Position numbers and translations under genes: made by a program. A model generated the notes under the pieces. It worked only from the letters and a program-made list of their open reading frames with translations. It was not told where the DNA came from and made no database searches. Below are positions 9,958-20,000 of a DNA stretch of 59,650 nucleotides, in pieces. Every line of letters begins with the position of its first letter. The stretch's first letter is position 1. The stretch is taken from positions 1 through 59,650 of the forward strand of contig CALEUX010000125.1 of NCBI GenBank assembly GCA_937920475.1, given 5' to 3'. This DNA is from an uncultured Marinilabiliaceae bacterium. Its GTDB lineage: Bacteria; Bacteroidota; Bacteroidia; Bacteroidales; Marinilabiliaceae.

Positions 9958-10713
9958 GTGAAAAAGGGGTTTCTTTACTTACTTTCAATGGTTTTAGCAT
10001 TGGTGTTGGTTGGTTTAACTTCACCGAACCATGACATAACCATTTTTTTAGCCGGCGATTCTACCGTGGCTGATAAACCTTATAAAAATGGCAATCCTGA
10101 AAAAGGGTGGGGGCAAATAATGCCATTGTATTTTAAAAAGGGGGTAAGAATAGAAAACCATGCAGTAAACGGTCGCAGCACAAAAAGCTTTATCGACGAG
10201 GGCCGATGGGATTCGATTATGAGTAAGGTAAAGCCCGGAGATTATGTGCTTATTGAATTTGGACATAACGATGCTAAGTCGGAAGATCCTAAGCGATATG
10301 CTGCTGCTGAAACAGATTATACCAATAATCTGAAGCGTTTTGTTAATGATGTTCGGCAAAAAGGAGCCATACCTGTTTTGGCAACGCCTATTGTTCGCAG
10401 GCGTTTTAACGATGAAGGTTTATTTTATGATACGCATGGCCAATATCCCGATGCGGTTAGAAAAGTTGCCGCCGAAACAAACACAGTTTTGTTCGACCTG
10501 CATCAAACAACAAGGCACTTGTTGGAGCAGTTGGGAACTGAGAAATCAAAACTACTTTATCTGCATATTGATACAACTGAATATCGGCATCTGGAAAAAC
10601 CAATTGCTGATGACACGCATTTGTCGGGATATGGTGCTTTTAGAGTATGCGACATGGTGGCGGCGCAAATACGCGAAAATATCCCATCGTTGGGAGAGTA
10701 TCTTAAAGATTAG
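9958..10713 (+). CDS. SGNH-fold acetylesterase, rhamnogalacturonan acetylesterase-like (CE12)
   Basis: This exported 251-aa esterase is predicted to remove acetyl groups from rhamnogalacturonan or homogalacturonan. The signal sequence covers about residues 1-22. SGNH block I is GDSTVAD with the nucleophile Ser. NGRSTKSF matches block II with its oxyanion Gly. GHNDAK is block III with Asn. DDTHLSGYG near the C-terminus carries the Asp and His of the catalytic triad. The order and spacing are those of the YesT/CE12 group. The start codon is GTG at 9958, directly after the terminator, and there is no in-frame ATG that keeps the signal peptide. Sitting just behind a terminator, it may have its own promoter or depend on readthrough. 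Confidence 0.88.
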   Translation: MKKGFLYLLSMVLALVLVGLTSPNHDITIFLAGDSTVADKPYKNGNPEKGWGQIMPLYFKKGVRIENHAVNGRSTKSFIDEGRWDSIMSKVKPGDYVLIEFGHNDAKSEDPKRYAAAETDYTNNLKRFVNDVRQKGAIPVLATPIVRRRFNDEGLFYDTHGQYPDAVRKVAAETNTVLFDLHQTTRHLLEQLGTEKSKLLYLHIDTTEYRHLEKPIADDTHLSGYGAFRVCDMVAAQIRENIPSLGEYLKD

Positions 10714-10891
10714 TTTAAGGTATAATTAATCAGACAGAAGATAGAAAGTTCCTGGCCGTTAGTTCTTAACGCTTAACTAAAAGCTGATAGCAACCTATAA
10801 AAAAGCGCACAGATAAACCACACTTTTCAGACGAATATTTATAAACGTCAGAAAATAAGCGTAATAGTATTTTGTGGAAATTGCAAATTGT

Positions 10892-10972
10892 CAATTTATA
10901 GCTGTTTTTCTGATAGTTTTTCTACCACATGTATACACATGAGTTCTTAAATTGCACTTAAAAAAGTTAACC
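10892..10972 (+). promoter_or_regulatory. Conserved two-part upstream module, copy 2 (susC1)
   Basis: CAATTTATAGCTGTTTTTC starts at 10892 and TTGCACTTAAAAAAG at 10952, again exactly 60 bp apart. The first 37 positions match the copy before susC2 at 32 places, including GATAGTT and TTCTACCAC. The second block is identical to that copy over 21 bases. It lies about 190 bp before the susC1 start, in a 431-bp gap between the acetylesterase and susC1; I see nothing else definite in that gap. It is the probable target of the locus regulator. This role is inferred from recurrence and spacing only. Confidence 0.65.
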
Positions 10973-11144
10973 TAAGTTAAAAAGTAAAATCTGATTCTGA
11001 TCCTTCCTTAATGGACATCCAAACCTGAGAATTTGAACGAAAATTCTTCTTTGTCAATCAATAAAAATACTTGTTCAAATTCATGAAATAGTCTCTTACT
11101 ATTTAAATACATAATCAGTTTATGCCTTAATTCAAAAATCAACT

Positions 11145-14100
11145 ATGAAAAAAAGAAAATTTTTACGATTGCTGATGCTTTTTGGGATTTGGGCCATTGC
11201 CTTATCAATGGTTGCCCAGGAAAGCAGATTAATTCGTGGTACTGTTGTTTCTACCAGTGGGGAAGCACTACCGGGTGTTAATATAATAGTTAAAGGAACA
11301 ACCGTTGGTACTGTTACCGATATTGATGGCAATTACCAGTTACAGGTTGATAATCCTTCGCAGGCCGTGCTTGTGTTCCGGTTTATTGGTTTTACCGATC
11401 AGGAAGTTACAGTTGGTAATCAAACCAACATTAATGTTACCATGGCCGAAAGTTCTATAGGGCTGGATGAAATTGTGGCCATTGGTTACGGTGTGGTGCG
11501 CAGAAGAGACCTTACTGGGTCGGTTACTTCTGTAAGATCGGAAGAGATTGCCAAGGTAACAACCAGCAATGCCATGCAGGCTATTCAGGGTCGGGTTCCT
11601 GGTGTTAATCTTTCACAGAGTGACGGTCAGGCTGGCTCTGGTGTAAGTATTACTGTAAGGGGTACCCGTTCCATCAGGGCTTCCAATGCACCGTTAATTC
11701 TGGTTGATGGAGTAGAGTATGGCTCAACAGTAGACATAAGCCCATCCGATATTGAATCAATGGATATATTGAAAGATGCTTCTTCTACTGCTATTTATGG
11801 TACAAGGGGTGCAAACGGTGTAATTATTATTACTACAAAACGTGGGGCAGCCGGTAAAACCAGGGTAAATCTCAACTCTTACATCTCATCCAATATACCT
11901 ACACATGTGCCACAGGTAATGTATGGGAAAAAAGAAGTGCAGCGCTTAATCGACAAGGCCAACTATTCTGCCGAGGCCGATGCGGCCAGATGGGGCACGG
12001 CCAATTATAATCCTCAGTGGGGTACCAGCAACATAACTCCTGAGCAGGAATTGACATTTAGTATGGCCGACTGGACTGAAATAGAAGTTTTTAGAAATGG
12101 GTCATATACCGATTGGCTGGATATTATTCTTCAAAATGGATTAACACAGAATTATGAAGCGTCGGTATCGGGTGGTTCTGATAAAACCACATTTAATATT
12201 TCATTGGGAACCATGTTTGAACAAGGATTAATGAAAAATGACCAAATGGATAGGTACAATGTTCGCGTGAACGTAGATCACAAAATTAGCTCCATGTTTA
12301 AAATTGGTGCCAATATGATGTACACCTACCGTGACCATGACAGCCGCAACTCAAGTGTATTTGGTCAGGGATTAAAATTAACCACCATTGCGCATGCCTA
12401 TACAAAAGAGGGTGAAATTATTAAGACACCTAACCCTCGATATTTGGCTCATGCCAACCCACTGCTCGACGAAGTTGACGGGGCTTTCCAAAGGAATATT
12501 GAAACCACCAGGTTTTTTGGTAATAGTTACCTTGAAGTAACTCCTGTTAAAAATCTGACATTGAAAACCATGTTTGCCCTCGATCGCAGCAACATCCGAA
12601 CCGGTGTGTATCAGGACTATGAAAGTGTGGCCCGTTACCAGTCGCCGGGAACCAGTTATATTTCATCCGAATATGTGAACAGAACCGGTTATACCTGGGA
12701 TAATACTTTGAACTATACAGTTAATGCTGGATTTCATAATATTACGGCCTTATTGGGCAGCAGTGCAAAACAAAATGTTTATGAACAAAACATGATTCAG
12801 GGCGATGCCGGAAAGGAACATTATTATAAAAGTGCATTTTATGACGTGTCGAAAATTATTTCTCCCAATCCTATCAGTAGTGCTTATACCAAATCTGCCA
12901 TGTTGTCATATTTTGGCCGTTTAAATTATACGTTCATGGACAGGTATTTACTTACCGCCTCCATGCGGGCTGATGGTGCATCAACTCTGGCTCCCGGAAA
13001 CAAGTGGGGTTATTTCCCTTCAGTGGGAGCAGCATGGCGTATTAACGAAGAGGAATTTATGGCCGGCACCATTAATTGGTTATCTAACCTAAAATTAAGA
13101 GCATCGTGGGGTGTATCAGGTAATTCTGCGGTAAATCCTTACGATACTCAACCTACACTCGACGAGCGAACCACTTATTATTACCTTGGAGGAACTGATA
13201 TCCCGGGTAATTTGCCAAGTAAAATGGGTAATGAAAAACTGAAATGGGAAACCACTGAAGCCTATAACCTGGGACTTGACTTTGGTTTTGTAGACAACCG
13301 GATTTCAGGTAGCGTTGACTATTATTACAGCAAAACATCCGATTTGTTATACCCCAAAAGTGCGCCAACATCATCAGTATTTCCAAGCGTGGTAACCAAT
13401 ATTGGTTCAACAGAAGGTCATGGGCTTGAAATCGCATTAAACACCATGGTATTTAGACAAAAGGATTTGTCGTGGGATATTAACTGGACCTACTCAACTT
13501 CAAAAGATAAAATTGTGAGTTTATCAGACGGAATTGAACGTAATATTACCGGAACAACCGGTCAAATTGTAGGGCAACCGGTTAGTATCTTCTTTAATTA
13601 TGAGGCTGATGGTATATGGGGCATCGGCGAATTTGAAGAATATAAAGCAGCATGGCAGGCAAGATATCCCGACCAAAATATGGGATATGTGGCCGCTTAT
13701 GGAAATCCCGGTACCATTAAAATTATTGATCGTAACGATGATGGAAAACTGGACGACGACGACAAGCGGGTTTACAATCGTGCTCCAAAGCATTTATTTG
13801 GTATGAACAACAATGTTAACTATAAAAATTTCTCATTGTCGGTTTTTGTATATGCTCGCCTTGGCGGATATATAGCCTATGATATGAATTCTCAATTGAA
13901 TTTCGAGACGGCCAACTGGGGCGATTTGGATTACTGGACGCCACAGAACCCGAAAGCAAAATTCCCGAGTCCCGGTTCTCCCAGCACCACTTATGGTAGC
14001 TATGGTTCAGCATTGTTATACGAAAAAGCTGATTACATCAAAATAAAGGATGTTACTTTGGGCTACAATCTTCCAGCAAGTTTAATCAATAGAGTTGGAA

Positions 14101-14240
14101 TTGAAAGGGTTCGGTTTTATGGCTCATTGAAGAACTTCTTCACATTTAGTAAAATTGACAATTATGATCCTGAACGTGGTGGTTCTATTAGTTTTCCATT
14201 AGCCAAACAAGTGGTTTTTGGTGTTAATCTTGAATTCTAA
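11145..14240 (+). CDS. SusC-like TonB-dependent outer-membrane transporter 1
   Basis: This TonB-dependent porin imports oligosaccharides across the outer membrane using energy from TonB-ExbBD. The 1031-aa protein has a signal peptide (about 1-24, ending in VAQ). A CarboxypepD_reg-like domain follows (about 29-105, with GTVVSTSGEALPGVNI). The TonB plug covers about 115-225, with the SusC signature LKDASSTAIYGTRGANGVI. The remainder is the beta-barrel, ending in a C-terminal Phe after an aromatic/hydrophobic strand. It forms a pair with the SusD-like lipoprotein 112 bp downstream. The first 130 residues resemble SusC2 (17025) closely at both protein and DNA level, while the barrels differ. The substrate is presumably a pectic oligosaccharide. 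Confidence 0.95.
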   Translation: MKKRKFLRLLMLFGIWAIALSMVAQESRLIRGTVVSTSGEALPGVNIIVKGTTVGTVTDIDGNYQLQVDNPSQAVLVFRFIGFTDQEVTVGNQTNINVTMAESSIGLDEIVAIGYGVVRRRDLTGSVTSVRSEEIAKVTTSNAMQAIQGRVPGVNLSQSDGQAGSGVSITVRGTRSIRASNAPLILVDGVEYGSTVDISPSDIESMDILKDASSTAIYGTRGANGVIIITTKRGAAGKTRVNLNSYISSNIPTHVPQVMYGKKEVQRLIDKANYSAEADAARWGTANYNPQWGTSNITPEQELTFSMADWTEIEVFRNGSYTDWLDIILQNGLTQNYEASVSGGSDKTTFNISLGTMFEQGLMKNDQMDRYNVRVNVDHKISSMFKIGANMMYTYRDHDSRNSSVFGQGLKLTTIAHAYTKEGEIIKTPNPRYLAHANPLLDEVDGAFQRNIETTRFFGNSYLEVTPVKNLTLKTMFALDRSNIRTGVYQDYESVARYQSPGTSYISSEYVNRTGYTWDNTLNYTVNAGFHNITALLGSSAKQNVYEQNMIQGDAGKEHYYKSAFYDVSKIISPNPISSAYTKSAMLSYFGRLNYTFMDRYLLTASMRADGASTLAPGNKWGYFPSVGAAWRINEEEFMAGTINWLSNLKLRASWGVSGNSAVNPYDTQPTLDERTTYYYLGGTDIPGNLPSKMGNEKLKWETTEAYNLGLDFGFVDNRISGSVDYYYSKTSDLLYPKSAPTSSVFPSVVTNIGSTEGHGLEIALNTMVFRQKDLSWDINWTYSTSKDKIVSLSDGIERNITGTTGQIVGQPVSIFFNYEADGIWGIGEFEEYKAAWQARYPDQNMGYVAAYGNPGTIKIIDRNDDGKLDDDDKRVYNRAPKHLFGMNNNVNYKNFSLSVFVYARLGGYIAYDMNSQLNFETANWGDLDYWTPQNPKAKFPSPGSPSTTYGSYGSALLYEKADYIKIKDVTLGYNLPASLINRVGIERVRFYGSLKNFFTFSKIDNYDPERGGSISFPLAKQVVFGVNLEF

Positions 14241-14262
14241 TTCTTAAAAGTTTATTAATATG

Positions 14263-14340
14263 AAACGAGCATGTTTTGCTAAATACAAACACAGAAGTAA
14301 TAAAATTTTACACATGCGAGTTCCATCATACAATAACGTT
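14263..14340 (+). ncRNA. Recurrent structured leader element, copy A (before susD1)
   Basis: ACGAGCATG starts at 14265 and CATGCGAGTTCCATC follows near 14314. GCATGT (14269-14274) can pair with ACATGC (14312-14317). Related leaders occur at 42796 and 57551, each 83-87 nt before a start codon. Here the stem sequence differs from the other two (GCATGAT with ATCATGC) yet pairing is kept. It fills the gap between susC1 and susD1. A cis-acting RNA role is plausible but unproven. Confidence 0.45.
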
Positions 14341-14351
14341 TAAATTTTATT

Positions 14352-16370
14352 ATGATGAAAAAAATATTATATATCATATTGGCTGCCACAGTATTGGTGC
14401 TGGGCATGCCTGCTTGCTCCGACTTTCTGGAGGAAGACAATAAAGCGGGAGTTACTGCCGATCTTGCCTATTCAACAGCTTCGGGAATTCATGGGCTGGT
14501 AGCCTCGTGTTACAGTTTTTCACGAGCATGGTACGGTAAGGAGGCCGGACTTGGGTTATCAGAAATGGGAACTGACCTGTTTTATTATGGTTTTGATAAC
14601 AAGCAGAAATCGCTTACATCATATAACCTAACTGCTGAGAGTCTTAATGATAACGTGGCAGATAATGCCTGTTTGGACCAGTATTGGGAGGCTTTCTATG
14701 CAGCTGTTGATGTTTGTAACAATGCTTTGAAATACATTCCGCTTAATAAAGTCATAACTGATAAACTCAAAACGCAATACACAGGCGAAGTATATTTTTT
14801 GAGGGCATTTTATTACCTGCACATGGTTAATATATGGGGACCTATTCCGTATAACAGTGACCCTATTACAACAGTTTCTACAAACCCAACCCGTGTATCG
14901 GAGGAGGTTGTATATGGTAATATTTTGGCAGATATTGATAAATCTATTGCAGCCTTCGAGAATTCAAACTATGTTATAAAAACCGATGGTCGTGCTCATT
15001 TATGGGCAGCCCGGGCCTTAAAAGCACGCACTTTGCTTTACGCTGCATCATGGCTTGGAAGAAATGGCATTACCTCCAATGCCGATTACAATGGAAAGGA
15101 TTTGTATGCACTTGCTCAAGCCGAAGCTCAGGCTGTTATTGGCAGTGGCATCGCTTCCTTCTATGAAAAATATGCCGATACATGGTCAATGCTCAACGAA
15201 GATATTGGTAAAAACAAAGAAGCCATTTGGGGAGTAACTTATTCTTCTGATATTTCTGGTCCGGCCAACACTGTACCAAAGCGTTATCGAACAAATAACG
15301 ATGGCAATGCTTTGGATTATAACGGTTTAATTACCCGTACCGGTTATGGTCGCGGTGGTAGTGCTATGTTGCTGATGTTTGTTTCTATGTGGAACAACGG
15401 GGCCCCCGATGTGAACACCACTCCGGCTACGGTTTTTGTTCGTGTTTTAGGACCTTCAACATCTTTTGTTAAACACAGGGTAACAGGAGTAGATGTGGAT
15501 GTTGCTGCACATTACTCCCCATATGGCAGAGGTTTTACACGCTACCTGCCATCACTATATTTGTGGAAATTATTGGAAAATAACCGTGAAACCGATCAGC
15601 GTACCGAAGCTACATTGTTAACAGCTTATACTATTGTTCCAGGTTTGGCAGGAAGCTCTTTAAGGTATCCGTTAATGCAAGACACTGCAATATATTATTC
15701 GCCATTAAATGGTAATTCGCCTGAAGGAATAGCTAAACAAGCCTGGGCCAAAGACCGTTACCGGATACAATTTATGGCAGGTGGTGATGTACCTGTATTT
15801 ACCTCGGACGATCCGGCAACAGCTTTACCTACTGAAGCTGCTAAGCCGGTTTCAAGTGTTTATGGTGATAACAGGTTTAATAATAATGCAATTGGTGGTT
15901 GGAAATCCTATCCGGGTATTAAGAAGTTTTTGGATAATGTTTACGATCCGCTTTATCCAACACACGACATTTCTAAACGCGATGCCATTGTATTCCGATT
16001 GGCTGAAATGTATCTGATTAAAGCTGAAGCCGAATTGGTAACATCCGGAAGCCCTGCCGCGTTATCAACATTAAACCAATTGCGTAGTGTGCGTGCGATT
16101 GCAGGCAAAGACAACTCTTTATCGGGTACGGTTGATATCAATACAATATTGGAAGAGCGGGCTATTGAGTTTTGTGGTGAACAGCAGCGATGGTTCGATT
16201 TAAAGCGCACCAAAACCTTAATACCAAGGGTTAGAGCATACAATGCACAGGCAGGTGGACGGATTCAAGATTATCATTTGTACCGGCCAATACCTTCAGC
16301 TCAATTAGATGCAATAACCAATTTTAGTCCAAATCCTGGAACCGGATTCTGGCAAAATCTTGGTTATTAA
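14352..16370 (+). CDS. SusD-like surface glycan-binding lipoprotein 1
   Basis: This outer-membrane lipoprotein acts as a lid for the SusC1 barrel and captures oligosaccharide. The 672-aa protein has a lipoprotein signal ending in MPAC (Cys22), followed by CSDFLEEDN, the usual SusD mature start. TPR-like helical repeats fill the N-terminal half, with GEVYFLRAFYYLHMV (about 140-155) as the family's helix. The C-terminal region carries RLAEMYLIKAEAE and EERAIEFCGEQQRWFDLKR, both typical of SusD/RagB. At 672 aa it is somewhat longer than most SusD proteins. The gene could start at either of two adjacent ATG codons. It is followed by a terminator, so susCD1 is its own unit. Confidence 0.95.
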   Translation: MMKKILYIILAATVLVLGMPACSDFLEEDNKAGVTADLAYSTASGIHGLVASCYSFSRAWYGKEAGLGLSEMGTDLFYYGFDNKQKSLTSYNLTAESLNDNVADNACLDQYWEAFYAAVDVCNNALKYIPLNKVITDKLKTQYTGEVYFLRAFYYLHMVNIWGPIPYNSDPITTVSTNPTRVSEEVVYGNILADIDKSIAAFENSNYVIKTDGRAHLWAARALKARTLLYAASWLGRNGITSNADYNGKDLYALAQAEAQAVIGSGIASFYEKYADTWSMLNEDIGKNKEAIWGVTYSSDISGPANTVPKRYRTNNDGNALDYNGLITRTGYGRGGSAMLLMFVSMWNNGAPDVNTTPATVFVRVLGPSTSFVKHRVTGVDVDVAAHYSPYGRGFTRYLPSLYLWKLLENNRETDQRTEATLLTAYTIVPGLAGSSLRYPLMQDTAIYYSPLNGNSPEGIAKQAWAKDRYRIQFMAGGDVPVFTSDDPATALPTEAAKPVSSVYGDNRFNNNAIGGWKSYPGIKKFLDNVYDPLYPTHDISKRDAIVFRLAEMYLIKAEAELVTSGSPAALSTLNQLRSVRAIAGKDNSLSGTVDINTILEERAIEFCGEQQRWFDLKRTKTLIPRVRAYNAQAGGRIQDYHLYRPIPSAQLDAITNFSPNPGTGFWQNLGY

Positions 16371-16445
16371 TGTTATGCATAGAAATAAACAATCGTTAAG
16401 ATTATTCAAACCTGATTAATTATTTCTGAATAAACCATTTATTAA

Positions 16446-16484
16446 AGAGTGCCGGCAGTTTACTACTGTTGGCACTTTCTTTTG
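16446..16484 (+). terminator. Rho-independent terminator after susD1
   Basis: AGTGCCGGCAGT (16448-16459) pairs with ACTGTTGGCACT (16465-16476) with one G-T wobble, a short loop and a T-rich tail TTCTTTT. It lies 78 bp after the susD1 stop and closes the susCD1 unit before the susC2 promoter region. Confidence 0.85.
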
Positions 16485-16600
16485 TATAGCAACACGCTTG
16501 TTTTAAAAACACAAGTACTTATGAGCAAAAGTTTGTTCATGAGTGTACCTTCCGGCTATTGAAAAACAATTTTGTTCGGATGACAATAATTGCAAATTTT

Positions 16601-16642
16601 AGTTGTTAGGTATTAGCTTCTAGCCTCTAATACCTAACAACT
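16601..16642. repeat. Perfect 16-bp inverted repeat in the susD1-susC2 gap
   Basis: AGTTGTTAGGTATTAG (16601-16616) is exactly complementary to CTAATACCTAACAACT (16627-16642) with a 10-nt spacer. It has no T run, so it is not a standard terminator. Looser GTTAG/CTAAC hairpins occur at 38192-38220 and around 6250-6300, suggesting a scattered family of small hairpin repeats. The rest of the gap from 16371 to 17024 holds the terminator and the regulatory module listed separately. Confidence 0.6.
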
Positions 16643-16790
16643 AGCTGCTAAAAACTAACAGCTAAAACTCCGTTGTTAACATCGGTTAAAACGTTAAGTT
16701 TTATAAGATTTTTTAATGTTTTTTAAACTACCGAATTTTATAAGTCTCAGAAATACAACGTTGTGAACAATTGTGATACATTCTAAAAGT

Positions 16791-16871
16791 CAATTTGTAA
16801 CTGTATTTCCGATAGTTCTTCTACCACCTTTTAGCCGCTGAGTTGATAAATTGCACTTAAAAAAGTTAACC
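16791..16871 (+). promoter_or_regulatory. Conserved two-part upstream module, copy 3 (susC2)
   Basis: CAATTTGTAACTGTATTTCC starts at 16791 and TTGCACTTAAAAAAG at 16851, with the same 60-bp offset as the copies at 5107 and 10892. It lies about 170 bp before the susC2 start. The similarity to the susC1 copy is strong in the two blocks and weak between them, which argues for a functional site, not just a recent duplication of the whole region. It is a likely regulator-binding and promoter region for the susCD2-to-GH28 unit. Confidence 0.65.
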
Positions 16872-17024
16872 ATTGTTAATTTATTTTTGAGAAACGATCC
16901 CCCCATATTGGAGCGCTAAGTTCATTGAGCAATTATCTAAATGTTTAACTCAATTATAAAATTCAATTAAAGAATAAAGCTCTAAATAGTTAAAATGGTT
17001 TAATACCTAATGTCTGGAATTACT

Positions 17025-20000
17025 ATGAAAAAAAGAGAAATTTTAAGAGTGCTGATGCTTTTTGGGCTATGGGCTGGAAGCATGCTCATGTATGCACAGG
17101 AAAGCAGATTAATCCGTGGTAAAGTTGTTTCCTCATCAGGAGAAGAAATACCAGGGGTTAATATTATGGTTAAAGGAACTACCGTTGGTACCATTACCGA
17201 TATTAATGGCGATTACCAAATTCAGGTTGATAATCCTTCACAGGCTGTGTTGGTGTTCAGATTTATTGGTTTTACCGAACAGGAAAAACCTGTAGGTAAC
17301 CTAAGCACCATTAATGTTACCTTGGCCGAAAGTGCCATTGCGCTGCAAGAGGTTGTTGCCATTGGTTATGGTACAGTTCAACGACGCGACATTACCGGAT
17401 CGGTTGCTTCGGTTAGTGGTGATGCATTAACTGCTATTCCGGTTTCCAGTGCTGCTGAAGCTATTACCGGAAAGCTGGCCGGTGTTCAGATTTCAGCTAC
17501 CGAGGGTTCTCCCGATGCCGAAATCAGAATCAGAGTGCGTGGTGGTGGTTCTATAACCGGCGATAATACGCCTTTATTTATTGTAGATGGTTTTCCGGTG
17601 GAATCAATTTCTGATATTGCTCCAGCCGATATCGAATCCATCGATGTTTTAAAAGATGCTTCTTCAACTGCCATTTACGGTTCGCGCGGTGCAAACGGTG
17701 TAATTATAGTTACCACCAAACGTGGCAAAGAAGGCAAACTTATTGTAAACTACAATGCTTATACCAGCTGGAAAAAATTGGCTAATAAATTGGATGTTCT
17801 TGCTCCATACGACTATGTAAAATGGCAATACGAGCGTGCTCAACTGGCCAATAGTCCTAATACCTATACCAATATTTTTGGTAATTACCAGGATATGGAT
17901 CTTTATCAGCAGGTTCAGGCCAACGATTGGCAGGATCAGGTTTTTGGACGCACTGGTTTTACTTTCAACCACAATTTAAGTATAAACGGTGGTGGAGATA
18001 AAACAACTTATTCGTTCAGCTACAGTCATATCAACGATAAGGCAATTATGCAAATGTCAAGCTTTAAGCGCGATAACCTTTCGTTGAAGCTAACCAATAA
18101 ACCCAATAAGAAAATCACACTTGATTTTTCAATGCGTTATGCCAACACTCAAATTGAGGGTGGTGGAGCCAACGAGCAAAATGAGGTGTCTTCAGCCGAC
18201 TCGCGTTTAAAGTTTGCTATGATTTATCCCCCATTCCCGGTTACAGGCTTAACCGATAGTGGTGATACCGACCAGGATTTTAATCTTTACAATCCTTTGG
18301 TTGCTTTGGCCGATAACGACCGTTTCCAGAAGCGTATTACCTATAACCTGAGCGGTAGCGTAGCCTGGGAAGTTATTAAAAATATGCGTTTAAAAGCTGA
18401 AATTGGTTTGGACGACTACCGTAATTCTGACGACCGCTTTTATGGTCAAACTACTTACTATGTAAAAAACAAGCCTTCAGGTGAAAATCAGGGGCTGCCT
18501 GCCATTATTTTTACTAAAACAAATCGTGAAACCATTCGCAATACAAACACTTTATCGTACGATTTTAAGAATCTGATGCCATCTAATCATAAACTAAATG
18601 CCTTGTTGGGTCAGGAATACATTATCAGGCAACAGGAAGTTCATGAAACAACGGTGCATGGTTTCCCGTCAAGCTTTACTTTTAAAGATGCCACGAAATT
18701 ATCGGCTCAGGGAGCTGCCAATTCAATTGACAACTATCTGTTTCCCGATGATATTCTATTCTCTTTCTTCGGACGTGTTAACTACGATTATTTAGGCCGA
18801 TATCTGTTAAGCGGAACATTCAGGGCCGATGGTTCTTCAAAGTTTTCAGAAGGCAACCGTTGGGGATACTTCCCATCAGCAGCTCTGGCATGGCGTATTT
18901 CAGATGAGCCTTTTATGGAATTTAGCCGCCATTGGCTCGACGATATGAAAGTACGTTTCAGTTATGGTACCGCTGGGAATAACAATATTCCATCGGGTCA
19001 AATGGCTCAAACACTTGAAGTGCGTTCAACTACATGGGTTAATAACTTTGGCAGTTACTGGGCTGGTACAAAAACAATGGCTAATCCCGACTTAAAATGG
19101 GAAACTACCATTACCCGTAACATTGGTCTCGATATTACTACCCTTGGTGGACGTTTAACTACTACACTCGAAGGTTATGTTAATAATACCCAGGATTTGT
19201 TAATTCAATTCCCAACTCCAGGAACCGGATATACCGACCAATATCGCAACCTGGGAAAAACCGAGAACAAAGGTATAGAAGCATCGGTTAACTGGATTGC
19301 CATTGATAAACCAAAATACGGATTGTCTATTGCTGCCAATATTGGATTTAACCGAAACAAAATTAAATCACTTGGCGGACTAGAAGATTTCAGAGCTGAA
19401 TCGGGATGGGCTTCTACAGAAATTGGGGCTGATTATATGATTGCTGTTGGTGGCTCAGTTGGCAAAATGTATGGATATAAAAATGCCGGACGCTATGAGG
19501 TAGATGATTTTGAAGGATACATTAACAACCAGTGGGTATTAAAAGAAGGTGTAGTCAACAGCCAACCTGTTGTTGGCAATATTCGACCTGGTTCTATGAA
19601 ACTGGTGAACATGACTGAGGGTGATAACATTGTTAACGCATCTGACCGTGTTCTTATTGGCGATGCCAATCCTTTACACACAGGTGGTTTAACCATCAAT
19701 GGTCGGGCTTATGGATTTGACCTGTCGGCAGCTTTCAACTGGAGTTATGGCAACGATATTTACAATGCTAACAAAGTTGAATATACCTCAACCAGTAAAT
19801 ACCATTCGCGCAACATGATTACTATGATGGCCGATGGAAAGCGCTGGACAAACCTGAGGGCTGATGGTACCATTAGCAACGATATGGAAGAATTGGCTCA
19901 AATGAATGCCAATACCACCATGTGGTCGCCCTATATGGCTCGTTTCGTTTTCTCCGATTGGGCTGTGGAAGATGGATCTTTCCTGCGCTTGAATACATTA

